Positions 16,484-25,303 of a DNA stretch of 64,000 nucleotides are shown here, piece after piece. Position 1 is the first letter of the stretch; every line of letters starts with the position of its first letter. A program made the position numbers and the translations under genes. The notes below the pieces were generated by a model that made no database searches, was not told the DNA's origin, and saw nothing but the letters and a program-made list of their open reading frames with translations. Source of the stretch: JAXGRD01 sp040766105 (lineage in GTDB: Bacteria; Bacillota; Clostridia; Peptostreptococcales; Anaerovoracaceae); the NCBI GenBank assembly GCA_040766105.1, contig JAXGRD010000001.1, forward strand, positions 248,001 to 312,000. The letters run 5' to 3'.

Positions 16484-17691
16484 TTGTCTTGTCCCACCAA
16501 AATGGTTTTTCCATGCCGGTGTGCAGCATCTAGGATAATCTGTGCCGCGAGCTTTGGACCACCGCAGTTTCGAAAGCTCTCTGCGATTCTTTCTGCCCCT
16601 TCTCTGTACTGGGGGTCGTTGAGAATTTTCTCCACCGCCAATTGGATGCTCTCTACCGACTCATCCGCCAGGAAAATGCCTGCATTCATCTCTTTAACAC
16701 GGTTGGCAACCCCGTATTGCTCCGCTGTTTGGGGAAACATAATCAGGGGAACACGGAAATACAGCGCTTCATTGACACTGTTCATTCCACAGTGGGTGAT
16801 GAATCCGTCCGCCGTACGCAATACTTCAATTTGGTTTACCCTAGGTTCAACAGAAAAGTTGGAGGGTATCTGTCCCAACTCTTCCATCTTGGTTTCAGTT
16901 CCTATCGACATGATGACTTTAATATTGGAATCCTTCAGGGCTTCTATGCAGTTATTATAGAACTCCTTTTTTCTGTTAATGACCGTGCCCAAGGAAATAT
17001 ATATGGTTTTTTCGTTGGATTTATCCCTAGAAATATGGAGTTCTTCGATGGAAGGCCCTACGAAGGTATACTTTTCTGAGAAGGTTTCGCTCCTCGGTTG
17101 GAACTCGCGAGAGGTGTACACAATTGTTGTAGTGTCATTATCGTTGGTGATGAGATCCATTACGCCTTTGATGGGATACCCGATTGTCTGTAATTGCTTG
17201 ATATATTTCTTTGCCTTCCCCATGCCACCCAGAAAGCGAAAGAGGTCCCCCAAACTTTGTTTTTGGCCGCGAGCCGAGTATTTGTTCATAGCAAAGGTGG
17301 TGGTGGAAGATACAAATGGAATGTTCAGCTTCAGGGCAACCAGTTTTCCCCAGACTGCCATGGAGTCAGCTACGATTACGTCCGGTTCCCATTCCTTCAT
17401 TTCCTCTGTAATGGATGCATCCATGGCGAGGGTACTTTTCACTAACAGCTCCACTGCCAGTTCAATGTCCTTTGGCGCCTCTTCGGCGATGTTGTCCGAC
17501 TTCGTTTCCAAATCCAGTTGATATGCGTCACAGGAGATAAACTGCGCCCCGACCCTTTCGATTCTTTCCCGCATTTCATTGAAGGAATAGTATCGTACTT
17601 CGTTTCCCTGATTGACCAACTCTCTCACCACCTCCAAAGTCGGGTTGGTGTGTCCGTAAGCCGGAATGTTAAACAGAGCGATTTTTGCCAT
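16480..17691 (-). CDS. MGT/YjiC-type UDP-glycosyltransferase
   Basis: The 403-residue GT-B fold enzyme starts with the acceptor-domain motif NIPAYGHTNPTLEVV and has the donor-binding GFITHCGMNSVNEALYF with His. Relatives glycosylate macrolides, flavonoids or other lipophilic acceptors. Some inactivate antibiotics, but the acceptor cannot be read from sequence. It overlaps the ybaK stop by one base and the protease gene by four, forming one operon. Confidence 0.9.
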   Translation of the reverse strand: MAKIALFNIPAYGHTNPTLEVVRELVNQGNEVRYYSFNEMRERIERVGAQFISCDAYQLDLETKSDNIAEEAPKDIELAVELLVKSTLAMDASITEEMKEWEPDVIVADSMAVWGKLVALKLNIPFVSSTTTFAMNKYSARGQKQSLGDLFRFLGGMGKAKKYIKQLQTIGYPIKGVMDLITNDNDTTTIVYTSREFQPRSETFSEKYTFVGPSIEELHISRDKSNEKTIYISLGTVINRKKEFYNNCIEALKDSNIKVIMSIGTETKMEELGQIPSNFSVEPRVNQIEVLRTADGFITHCGMNSVNEALYFRVPLIMFPQTAEQYGVANRVKEMNAGIFLADESVESIQLAVEKILNDPQYREGAERIAESFRNCGGPKLAAQIILDAAHRHGKTILVGQDK

Positions 17692-18182
17692 TACTGCTTC
17701 CTTTCTTCGGTCAACTCCGCAAGTCGAAAGGCGATTACCTTTCTTAACTCCTCTAAGGAGATTTCTATTTGATGTCCTATTTTCCCACCGCTAAAAATAA
17801 TGGTTGGATAGGCTTCGGCTCCGGCATCGATGGTCGTCTCAAAAGGCTTTTTCATCCCTATGGGGGAGCAGCCACCGTGGACGTAACCGGTCAACTGCAG
17901 GAGCTCACCGGACTTTATCATGGCGATGCTTTTCTCTCCAACGGATTTGGCAGCCTTCTTCAAGTTCAACTCCTGACTCACGGGAACCAAAAAAACATAG
18001 TATCCCTTGGATTTCCCCACGGTTACTAATGTTTTATATACTCTATTGGGATCTTGTTGCAGCGCCTTCGCCACATCCATGCCACTGATGGCACCGGACT
18101 CCACATAGTTGTGCGTCTTGAAGGCTATGCCCTTCCCCTCCAAAAGGCGGATTGCGTTTGTTTTGTCGTCAGTCTTTTTCAT
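17691..18182 (-). CDS. ybaK: YbaK/EbsC-type Cys-tRNA(Pro) deacylase
   Basis: The 163-residue trans-editing enzyme hydrolyses Cys-tRNA(Pro) misacylated by prolyl-tRNA synthetase. The single INS-like domain has the characteristic VGKSKGYYVFLVPVSQELNLKK and GGCSPIGMKK segments. First gene of the unit with the glycosyltransferase and CPBP protease. The ribosome site before its ATG is weak. Confidence 0.92.
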   Translation of the reverse strand: MKKTDDKTNAIRLLEGKGIAFKTHNYVESGAISGMDVAKALQQDPNRVYKTLVTVGKSKGYYVFLVPVSQELNLKKAAKSVGEKSIAMIKSGELLQLTGYVHGGCSPIGMKKPFETTIDAGAEAYPTIIFSGGKIGHQIEISLEELRKVIAFRLAELTEERKQ

Positions 18183-18213
18183 ATCTCTATCATACGCCAG
18201 TTTTTGGAATATA

Positions 18214-18567
18214 TCAAAGTTCTCGGATGAGGAGCTTTTTATCCTCCACTTTACTTATGAACGCATTGATAAAACTCTCTTCACCGAAGGTATTAATTTT
18301 GAAAAACATCGCTTGGCTGCCTCCAGTGGTCACAGCGCTCATCCATAGTTTTCCACCGGACTCCAACAAAACAACAGTCAATCCCAACCGATTGTTTCCG
18401 ATAGCACTATATCTTTCATATGCTCTAATTGCAATTTTTGTCGTCTCATCCACTCTATCTAAGGCTTCTTCCAGTTTTGAAGTCACATTCATTTGTGGGA
18501 TGTCTTCGTCCAACCATCGCACCCAATCATTGAATGTGCCTTGCAATTCTATTTCAAATTTTGCCAT
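18214..18567 (-). CDS. DUF6054 family protein
   Basis: The 117-residue protein resembles the DUF6054 family of Firmicutes (VYERYS-like AYERYSAIGNNRLGL, then TTGGSQAMFFKINTFGEESF). No function is known. GGAGG six bases before the ATG at 18567 favours this start over 18588. The gene overlaps the acetyltransferase 3-prime end by 14 bases. Confidence 0.75.
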   Translation of the reverse strand: MAKFEIELQGTFNDWVRWLDEDIPQMNVTSKLEEALDRVDETTKIAIRAYERYSAIGNNRLGLTVVLLESGGKLWMSAVTTGGSQAMFFKINTFGEESFINAFISKVEDKKLLIREL

Positions 18568-19108
18568 TATACCCTCCGTTTTTTTCATAGTACTCTTCCC
18601 GCATCATGGACATGAGATGGACATCATAGATCTTTCCGTTCTTTTTGCAGTTTCCTCGAAGAATGCCCTCATATTGAAATCCCAAGCTTGCATAAAGCTC
18701 CCCTGCAGGATTTCCGGTGTAATGATCCAAGTACACCCTCTCCAGGTTCAACTCTTCAAAGCAGAATTTCAACATGGCTTGAAGGGTCTGCCTGCCATAT
18801 CCCTTTCCTCGCTGAGCTATATCTCCAATATATATTCGCCAGATTTCCGTCTTCCATCCCTTTTCTAGGTCGCCTAAGATGACTCTGCCGATGGGATGGT
18901 CCGGATCCTTGAGACAGATGGTAAACTGCATCTGTTTTTCATCGTCATCGTCGTGTATATAAGTTCGAATCACCTCTTCACAAGACTGATTCTCTCCAAT
19001 GCTCAAGAAGTCCGTCACGTGAGGCAACCTCTCCCACTGATAAAACAAATCAATATCTTCCCATATGGAATCCCTGATGATTAAATCCTTTGTTTCCAAC
19101 CGATGCAT
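18554..19108 (-). CDS. GNAT-family N-acetyltransferase (RimJ/RimL-like)
   Basis: The 184-residue protein has an Acetyltransf_3-type fold: LETKDLIIRD at the start, acetyl-CoA loop (QRGKGYGRQTLQAM), then LYASLGFQYEGILRG. Substrates in this group include antibiotics, polyamines and protein N-termini; none can be assigned. GGGAG eight bases before 19108 sets the start. Confidence 0.88.
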   Translation of the reverse strand: MHRLETKDLIIRDSIWEDIDLFYQWERLPHVTDFLSIGENQSCEEVIRTYIHDDDDEKQMQFTICLKDPDHPIGRVILGDLEKGWKTEIWRIYIGDIAQRGKGYGRQTLQAMLKFCFEELNLERVYLDHYTGNPAGELYASLGFQYEGILRGNCKKNGKIYDVHLMSMMREEYYEKNGGYNGKI

Positions 19109-19282
19109 GGTCTTCTCCCTTCCTCCGATAGGCGATAATAGCATGGGTGTATTCTATCAAAATCTCTCTATATATTCAAACCGGATGTTTTGGCCTCTAT
19201 AATGGTAAATATTCTGAAAATGTGGTATAGTAACATCAATTGGTACCATATATCTTGAAGAAAAGAACCGTTGGGAGGAGAT

Positions 19283-19831
19283 ATGTTTAAGTACGTTTTT
19301 ATCGCAAATATTCCGGGTGTTTCTCCGGATACCTATGTTGCTTCTTACGAGAATGAAGAAAGCAAAACGATAGTCATGGGCACAAGTTCCATGGAAGTGA
19401 CCGAAGAGATGGTCAAAAAGTATGACGGCGAAGGCTTTGACCTTATTGATTTATGCGGCGACTTTGATGACGCAGCCCTTGAACAGTTTTCTGAGGTTGT
19501 AACCGGAGACATGAGACTCACCCATGCCGATTACTTCCCCGAGGAGTTGGAAAAACTGGATGCCCTTCCTTCCATGAAGGAATACGGCATCATCGCCATT
19601 ACCCGCGGCGTCGAGAAAACCCAGGAGTTGCTATTGGAAAGCAGAATCTGCAATACTCATGTCCGATTGATTAAGGATTTGGATGGGGCAAAAGAGGCCG
19701 CCAAATCTTTGGTTGCGGGCGGTATTAACTTCATCGAGTTGTGCAGTTGGTTTGACAAGGAGAAGACCAAAGAAATCATTGCCACAATTGACGGCAAGGT
19801 TCCCGTTGGCTCCTGTGGAGAGATACTGTAG
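19283..19831 (+). CDS. Tandem DUF6506-like protein
   Basis: The 182-residue protein begins MFKYVFIANIPGVSPDTY, as in DUF6506. It contains two copies of the domain: the N-terminal half ends DLIDLCGDFDD... and the C-terminal half repeats the pattern as NFIELCSWFDKEKTKEI followed by DGKVPVGSCG. Usual members are single-domain, about 100 residues. No function is known. The ATG at 19283 follows GGGAGGAG; a TTG at 19271 is part of the ribosome site. A terminator follows. Confidence 0.75.
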   Translation: MFKYVFIANIPGVSPDTYVASYENEESKTIVMGTSSMEVTEEMVKKYDGEGFDLIDLCGDFDDAALEQFSEVVTGDMRLTHADYFPEELEKLDALPSMKEYGIIAITRGVEKTQELLLESRICNTHVRLIKDLDGAKEAAKSLVAGGINFIELCSWFDKEKTKEIIATIDGKVPVGSCGEIL

Positions 19832-19849
19832 CCCATATGTGAGAAGAGA

Positions 19850-19876
19850 AATCCCCGGAATCCGGGGATTTTTTGT
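19850..19876 (+). terminator. Intrinsic terminator
   Basis: AATCCCCGGA / TCCGGGGATT followed by TTTTTTG ends the DUF6506-like gene. Confidence 0.85.
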
Positions 19877-19971
19877 ATTTCCAGGCAAGGGGAAAATAAT
19901 TACCCTTCTTCTTATGATTTTTCCTTTATACTGTTTATATTAGCAGAAGTATCTGTGAGATTGGTGATGAA

Positions 19972-20148
19972 ATGCGTTCATTTATGATATCCATCGGCTT
20001 TATAGAGTACTGCATTATTTTGTACATCCTGCCTTTTCCGCCTTGGGGTGGGCTTTTCTTAACCTTTTTTCCCATATTTGCATATGTCGCATTTGATGTG
20101 TGGCGAGAAATGAGGAAGTCAAATCAGAGAGAGGATCGTGAGATATAA
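19972..20148 (+). CDS. Small two-pass membrane protein (58 residues)
   Basis: An ATG-initiated ORF encodes two hydrophobic stretches (residues 4-20 and 26-42) and a charged C-terminal tail (DVWREMRKSNQREDREI). The ribosome site is weak (GGTGAT). A terminator hairpin follows within two bases. No family is recognised. Confidence 0.45.
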   Translation: MRSFMISIGFIEYCIILYILPFPPWGGLFLTFFPIFAYVAFDVWREMRKSNQREDREI

Positions 20149-20149
20149 C

Positions 20150-20188
20150 GTAAAAGACGTGTTAGTTGTTACCTGACACGTCTTTTAC
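20150..20188. terminator. Bidirectional terminator between small ORF and tRNA-Arg
   Basis: A perfect 13-bp stem (GTAAAAGACGTGT / ACACGTCTTTTAC) begins two bases after the small ORF and ends one base from the tRNA 3-prime end. It can serve both strands. Confidence 0.75.
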
Positions 20189-20189
20189 T

Positions 20190-20265
20190 TGGCGCCCCCG
20201 AGAAGAGTCGAACTTCCGACGCACGGTTTAGGAAACCGACGCTCTATCCACTGAGCTACGGGGGC
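20190..20265 (-). tRNA. tRNA-Arg (anticodon CCT)
   Basis: The 76-base gene folds as a cloverleaf: acceptor GCCCCCG/CGGGGGC, D-arm TAGCTCAGTGGATAGAG, anticodon loop TTCCTAA with CCT, and T-loop GTTCGACTC. The CCA end is encoded. It reads AGG codons. It has its own promoter and terminator. Confidence 0.97.
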
Positions 20266-20278
20266 ATATCGCTCCATT

Positions 20279-20307
20279 ATAATAGCACAGCCATGGCCTG
20301 TTTTCAA
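20279..20307 (-). promoter_or_regulatory. Promoter of tRNA-Arg
   Basis: TTGAAA and TATTAT lie 17 bases apart, 14 bases before the tRNA. An overlapping TATAAT at 20276-20281 is an alternative -10. The ISLre2 target duplication begins 7 bases upstream of the -35. Confidence 0.6.
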
Positions 20308-20323
20308 TATGAGACTTCCGACG

Positions 20324-21873
20324 GACGGTGTCAAGTTGTTGTGGAGTTTTTGATTGACATCAACTCCAAAGTATATTTTTAGTAGTACCTATTCCATGCA
20401 GAAGAGTTTGCGTTCCGCTGGCTCTGTCAAATACGAATGGCTCCCCATCAAATATTGTCCAGTTCGTTGCGCCCGATATGGCTTCTTTGAGTATTTCATC
20501 TGCATATTCGTTGTACGTGTCATCCTGTTTCCTCTTGAAATCTGACGCCTTTATCTCTCCGCCATTCTTAATATACACTCGTAGTTTCGTTAACTTTCCA
20601 AGGCCTTCTTTGCTCCATCCAAGAGGGTCTCTGCTAAATCTCTGTGATAAAACGTGGCTGACCTGTGCCTCTGTGCAGCTTCCGGGTATGTTAAGCGTTT
20701 TTCGGTTTACTATTCTTTCCCAGTTCCCCATCAGGTATGTACCAAAATCGGTGATGCTTTTTCTTTCACGTTCGTTTTCTGCTACTCCGTATAGCCCATG
20801 CAGTATTTCGTCCGCACGCTTCCGGTCTTTGCTTTTAATGGCCTTTGTGAGTCGAAATGCCACATTTCTCCCGGGGAATTTCGTTGCGATTCCTCTTAGT
20901 CTTTTTTCTAGATGATACCCATCCATTACGTGGACAGCTTGAGGGAAATTTTTCAAGACCCTTTTGAATCCATTTCGCACCATCTCCATGTACGAATATC
21001 TTTTCTACTTTCCTCAGATCATAGGTTTGCGCAAGATAGCCTTCTGTACTCTTCCATAGATTCTTTGTATCGAACTTTTCATCTACAAAATACATGGTTC
21101 CAATGGTTCTGTTACGGCCTAGGCCCTCCTTGCTTATCCCCTCCGTTACAGTAATTAGTGGCACGATTTTACTGCTTTTCCCCTTCTGTTTTCCGGGTTT
21201 TTGCATGTGAACATGGTCTTCGTCTGCATAGATATGTAGCTCGGTTACTTCTTTTTAGTCTCGGTTTTGGGCACCATTTCAAGGGTGTCTATCTTTTGAA
21301 TTTGGTTCTTCACTGCCTGCCTACTTACCAGTCCGCCACCGGCTATCTCGGCACTTTTTGCATAGGAAATCTCCGTTGCTAGCCCAACCATCTTCGCACT
21401 CAGTTCATCTCCTATTCGCTCATATGGACGGATTCCAATGGCTTCATCCAGAAGGGAAACATACCTGGCATTACGTTTGTCATAGTAGTAGTCGCGTGCT
21501 AGATCTAGCCGCCCCAGCTCTGTCAAGAGCTCTCTTGGGCGTTCTTTTTCTTTTAAAACCAAACCTCGTTCTTTTCGTCCTGCTTTATCCTCTCGCATCT
21601 GTCGATTCATATCCGTGCAGATTGCTTCAATGGTGGCTGTTGCAGCATGTTTACAGTCATTCAAAATATCTGAAGCAAGGCTGTCAACATCATTGATTCC
21701 ACCCGAGTATGCTTTTTCCAAAATATTTTTTACCAGGTTGTTCACGATTTGTTGTATACTTATTTCCATAGAGATCATCCTTTCGTGTATTTGTTTGTTG
21801 GTTAAACTATTTTATCACGTTGGAATCGATCTCTATTTTATTTTTTAAAACTCCACAACTATTTTACACTATC
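20324..21873 (-). mobile_element. ISLre2-family insertion sequence, defective
   Basis: The 1550-bp element has terminal inverted repeats (20 of 23 positions identical between 20328-20350 and the complement of 21847-21869, sharing GTTGTGGAGTTTT). A perfect 9-bp target duplication, CTTCCGACG, flanks it at 20315-20323 and 21874-21882. Size and duplication length fit ISLre2. The transposase inside is frameshifted twice, so the copy is not autonomous, though its ends look intact. Confidence 0.85.
20360..21769 (-). pseudogene. ISLre2/UPF0236 transposase with two frameshifts
   Basis: Three pieces together cover about 470 residues, the family length. Piece one (MEISIQQIVNNLV...) ends at a stop at 21245 after TETKKK. 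Piece two continues in another frame (VTELHIYADEDHVH to VHGDGAKWIQKGLEKFP). Piece three returns to the first frame (QAVHVMDGYHLEKRL). A one-base loss near 21245 and a one-base gain in the CCC run near 20945 explain it. The DEDH and DGYHLEKRL family motifs survive. Confidence 0.88.
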
Positions 21874-21946
21874 CTTCCGACGAAAAGTATGGTGACCATT
21901 CAACTGCTTTTCAAACAATCCCGCTATAATCCGATAAATGTTGTAA

Positions 21947-22096
21947 GAAAATTATAACACATGGCACCACACCCTCCATTGTTGTAACTATTTTTTCCAT
22001 CACATCTCAAAAGAGGCCATCCGGTGGTTAAAATGGGCCTTTTCCAGCAAATAACTTACAACAATTCATCCATAAAATGAAAATGTTATAATTTTC
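21947..22096. repeat. 150-bp segment bounded by 13-bp inverted repeats
   Basis: GAAAATTATAACA at 21947-21959 is the exact complement of 22084-22096. Inside are a further GTTGTAA/TTACAAC pair and an AAAAGAGGCC/GGGCCTTTT stem. It could be a small MITE-like remnant. No gene is visible in 21883-22136. Confidence 0.4.
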
Positions 22097-22138
22097 CCTG
22101 TCCCAAGTCATGGAAAATGATATTCTATGCAGCCGTTG

Positions 22139-22173
22139 AAAAAGGTGTCGCTCCAGCTCGGAACAACACCTTT
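22139..22173 (-). terminator. Terminator after brnQ
   Basis: An AAAGGTGT / ACACCTTT stem with an inner GTTCC/GGAGC pairing is followed by TTTTT on the minus strand, 14 bases after the brnQ stop. Confidence 0.75.
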
Positions 22174-22186
22174 CAATTACTAGTTA

Positions 22187-23518
22187 TTACGCTTCGTCAG
22201 GGATGCTCTTTCTTCCCATAGCCTTGAAGATGATTCCGCCTACGATTCCACCGATAATGGTTGGAACCAGCCAAGAGAACCCATGCGCTGCCAAGGGAAT
22301 GTTGAGAATCAAACTGTCCAAGCCAGGCGTCTGGATGGAGTGAAGTCCCGTTGCTCTGGATACGGCAAAGGCATCATATAGGCTGAACAGTGTCGCCACG
22401 TAGATGGCGCCCTTCCAAACCCCGTCGTTGGGCACGAACTTCTTGAAGACACCCAAGATGGTCATGACGATGGACATGGGATAGATGAATAGGAAGATTG
22501 GTGCTGCAACCATGATGACAAAGCTCGCCCCGGTGGATGCCATGAGCAGGATGATCAACGTGATTACTGCCGCGATTGCCTTGTAGGGAACCTTGCCCTT
22601 GAAGGCCGTGTCCACCCAGTCGGAACCTGTGGCAATCATGCCCGCCGCCGTCGTAAAACAAGCGAAGATAACTGCTATGGATAGAACTACAATGGCCGTA
22701 TATCCACCAATTCTTTTTATTAAACCAACCAAGAGAACGGTGTTGTCCGTATCAGGTGCAAAGAGGGTCGTTGCCTGTGTCCCCATGATGTATAATCCAC
22801 CATATACGACAAGCAGAATAATAAATGCAACGAAGATGGTCTGGAACAATACGGAGCGGAACGCTTTTCTCTCCGTGTACCCCTTGGAGCGGATGGCAGA
22901 GATAAAGATACCTGCGCAGACCAGACCGGTTCCCACGTCTCCGGTGTTGTACGCAGTCAATAAGCCGTTGACAAAAGCATTGTCTACCGTACCTCCCTGG
23001 GAGGTTCCGATGGGATTAATCACGGATAAAACGATGATAATCAACAAGGCAATCAAAAGGACGGGCGTTACCAACTTTCCAATCTTGTCCACTACGTTGG
23101 ACTTGTTGCTGGCCAAAACATAGGATAGACCGAAGAAGACAATCAGGAAGATCCATTTGCTTACAGGGGGAAGATCGGGGAAGATTCCCAACAACCCGGT
23201 CTCATAGGCAACGGCTCCGGTTCTTGGAATGGTACCGAAAAGAATGATGAACAGGCCGAGGACCATATAGAGAATGTGCCACCAAGGATTGACGTGCTTT
23301 GTTACATCTCTCAGGCTGTATCCCATGTTACCCACACTGGCAACCGCCATCATGGGCAGCAAAATACCGGTCAGGGTCATTCCCACAAGACCCGCAATTA
23401 CTGCCGCTCCTGACACTAGGCCGATCTGCGGCGGGAAGATTAAGTTGCCGGCGCCAAAGAATATGGCGAACATGGCGAATCCGATGACTAAACTGTCTTT
23501 TAATTTACTTTTCTTCAT
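22187..23518 (-). CDS. brnQ: Branched-chain amino acid transporter, LIVCS family
   Basis: The 443-residue membrane protein has about 12 helices and the BrnQ signature near the start (FAMFAIFFGAGNLIFPP). It takes up leucine, isoleucine and valine with sodium or protons. Its ATG overlaps the amidohydrolase stop by 4 bases, so it is the second gene of a sigma-54-driven operon. That coupling suggests the hydrolase releases, or accompanies uptake of, a branched-chain amino acid or an analogue. Confidence 0.94.
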   Translation of the reverse strand: MKKSKLKDSLVIGFAMFAIFFGAGNLIFPPQIGLVSGAAVIAGLVGMTLTGILLPMMAVASVGNMGYSLRDVTKHVNPWWHILYMVLGLFIILFGTIPRTGAVAYETGLLGIFPDLPPVSKWIFLIVFFGLSYVLASNKSNVVDKIGKLVTPVLLIALLIIIVLSVINPIGTSQGGTVDNAFVNGLLTAYNTGDVGTGLVCAGIFISAIRSKGYTERKAFRSVLFQTIFVAFIILLVVYGGLYIMGTQATTLFAPDTDNTVLLVGLIKRIGGYTAIVVLSIAVIFACFTTAAGMIATGSDWVDTAFKGKVPYKAIAAVITLIILLMASTGASFVIMVAAPIFLFIYPMSIVMTILGVFKKFVPNDGVWKGAIYVATLFSLYDAFAVSRATGLHSIQTPGLDSLILNIPLAAHGFSWLVPTIIGGIVGGIIFKAMGRKSIPDEA

Positions 23519-25131
23519 GATGGTGTCCTCTCTTCTCTTTCATATATTTTTTCTCCCAAGATGTATGTCTCGTCTACTTTCACTTGGTCGATTTTCTCCG
23601 ATGGAATCTCCAGGATGTCCTCGCTGAGAATTACAAAATCTCCCTGGTAGCCTTCTTTCAACTGACCCAAGTTGTGGAATCCGGCTACTTCGGCGGCAGA
23701 CTTGGTGTAGAGACGAAGGGCTGTTTCTACATCCACTTTGTGGCGTTCTCCACAATCCGTTCCGTCATAGGCTTTTCTGGTTACGGCCCCCTTTATTCCC
23801 GGGAAGGGATCGGAGGGTGTCGCCCAGGAAGTGGCCGGTGCATCGCTGGAAAAGCAGAAGGGTACTTTTGTATCCAGCATATCCGCAATGGGATAGGCAT
23901 CGTACAGGCGAGGCGTCCCTAGGTTCTTCACATAGCTTTCAATTTCCGCATAGATGAAGATGGGCTGTGTGGCAAAGGCGATTCCCTTTTCCGCACATCG
24001 CTTCATGGTGTTCACGGAGGGTTCTGTCACGTGCTCTATACGCAGGTGAGGAAATTCTCCTTTGGACCACTTTTCTTCTCCGTAAACTCGATCCACAATT
24101 CGGTCGATGGCTCTTCCCCCCATGGCGTGCATGGAGATCTGACAGCCCTTCTCCTTGCTTACTTTGATGGCGCTTTCAATTAGTTCATCGCTGCAAACCG
24201 GCATGCCGTACTCTTCCTCATCTCCCAAGTATGGCTTGTCCATCCACGCGGTCTTTCCCGATACACTGCCGTCTCCGATGAGCTTCAGTCCTGCCTGGAA
24301 AATCTGGTTTTTTCGATCCATCTTTTCCTCTGTCAGTTCCAGCTTATCGTTGTCCGCATAGTATTCCCACATGTAGTAGATGCCTACCTTCTGTTTGAAT
24401 CCCTGTCTGGCAGCTTCGTTGTAATCATCGTAACTGTCGGTTCTGTCCAAGTTGCCCATGTCGCATACCGCTGTAACTCCTTGGGAAGCGAGCAGCTTTC
24501 CTAAATCGACGATGTTCTCCACCACCTCTTCGTGAGTGGGAACGGGCATGAGGTGGGTCATGAGGTTTCTGGCACTTTCGCGAAGGATGCCCGTGGGTTC
24601 TCCATTCTCATCTCTGTCGATTTCCCCTCCTTGCGGATCCGGTGTATCCTTTGTGATGCTGGCCATTTCCAGCACCTTGCTGTTGACGCAGCGAATGTGT
24701 CCGCAGGTTCTCGCAACCATTACCGGAGCATCCGGGGAGCCTTTGTCCAAGTCATAACGGTTTGGAGATCGCTTTTCTTCCAACTTTCCTTCGTCATATC
24801 CCCAACCTTCGATCCATTTATTTGGATCCTGACCCTGGTGAACCTTGGCAATTTCCGCACTTAGTTCCGCTATAGAATTGATTTTCGGGGGAAGACTGGA
24901 AATCTTCTTGCTGTACTCTGCAAGCATTGTGGGGTGCATATGGGCATCCACGATACCGGGTATTACGCGTTTTCCTCCTAAATCAACCTTTGTTCCTTCC
25001 ATTTGTGGCATATCCTTCCTATCTCCTACCCAAAGAATCATGCCGTCTTCTACAATCATCCCCGTAGCATAGGGAGCCTCCGGATTGGAAGTAAATATTT
25101 TTCCGTTTGTGAATATCTTCCTTTCCTTCAT
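23515..25131 (-). CDS. Amidohydrolase, Amidohydro_3 (YtcJ-like)
   Basis: The 538-residue metal-dependent hydrolase has the N-terminal beta-sandwich and metal motif PGIVDAHMHP, and the later Amidohydro_3 landmarks (ISMHAMGGRAIDRIVD, RIEHVTEP, FSSDAPATSW). No secretion signal, so cytoplasmic. The substrate is unknown; relatives cleave N-acyl or cyclic amides. AGGAG ten bases before the ATG. A paralogue lies at 41175-42788. The -24/-12 promoter at 25185-25200 reads into it. Confidence 0.9.
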   Translation of the reverse strand: MKERKIFTNGKIFTSNPEAPYATGMIVEDGMILWVGDRKDMPQMEGTKVDLGGKRVIPGIVDAHMHPTMLAEYSKKISSLPPKINSIAELSAEIAKVHQGQDPNKWIEGWGYDEGKLEEKRSPNRYDLDKGSPDAPVMVARTCGHIRCVNSKVLEMASITKDTPDPQGGEIDRDENGEPTGILRESARNLMTHLMPVPTHEEVVENIVDLGKLLASQGVTAVCDMGNLDRTDSYDDYNEAARQGFKQKVGIYYMWEYYADNDKLELTEEKMDRKNQIFQAGLKLIGDGSVSGKTAWMDKPYLGDEEEYGMPVCSDELIESAIKVSKEKGCQISMHAMGGRAIDRIVDRVYGEEKWSKGEFPHLRIEHVTEPSVNTMKRCAEKGIAFATQPIFIYAEIESYVKNLGTPRLYDAYPIADMLDTKVPFCFSSDAPATSWATPSDPFPGIKGAVTRKAYDGTDCGERHKVDVETALRLYTKSAAEVAGFHNLGQLKEGYQGDFVILSEDILEIPSEKIDQVKVDETYILGEKIYEREERTPS

Positions 25132-25184
25132 TATTATCCATCTCCTTTCGTGGTTTTCATGGATTTATCACTAACCACATAAAT

Positions 25185-25200
25185 AGCAAAGGCCGTGCCA
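25185..25200 (-). promoter_or_regulatory. Sigma-54 promoter of amidohydrolase-brnQ
   Basis: TGGCACG-N4-TTGCT on the minus strand matches the -24/-12 consensus at every conserved position. It lies about 54 bases before the amidohydrolase ATG. Confidence 0.88.
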
Positions 25201-25250
25201 AATGGGCACAGCCTTGAAAACCTTGATATTACACGTTTTCCATAAATTGA

Positions 25251-25289
25251 TTCATAAAGAAATTTTTATAATAAAGATTTCTTTATGAA
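25251..25289. promoter_or_regulatory. Dyad, likely upstream activator site
   Basis: A perfect 13-bp inverted repeat (TTCATAAAGAAAT / ATTTCTTTATGAA, 13-base spacer) is centred about 70 bases upstream of the -24 element, a usual enhancer distance. It follows the sigma-54 activator gene directly. It lacks a T-run, so it fits a terminator less well. Confidence 0.6.
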
Positions 25290-25303
25290 AAATAAAGATT
25301 TTT

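Noticed and set aside
16480..17691. Specific macrolide-resistance call for the glycosyltransferase
   Set aside because: Family motifs do not identify the acceptor, so only a general call is given.
19971..20148. Alternative start ATG in TGATGAAATG before the small membrane ORF
   Set aside because: The other ATG frame meets a stop after six codons; only the ATG at 19972 gives a full frame.
21235..21260. Programmed -1 frameshift in the ISLre2 transposase
   Set aside because: The heptamer is not a proper X-XXY-YYZ site, and a second opposite shift is needed near 20945, so mutation is more likely.
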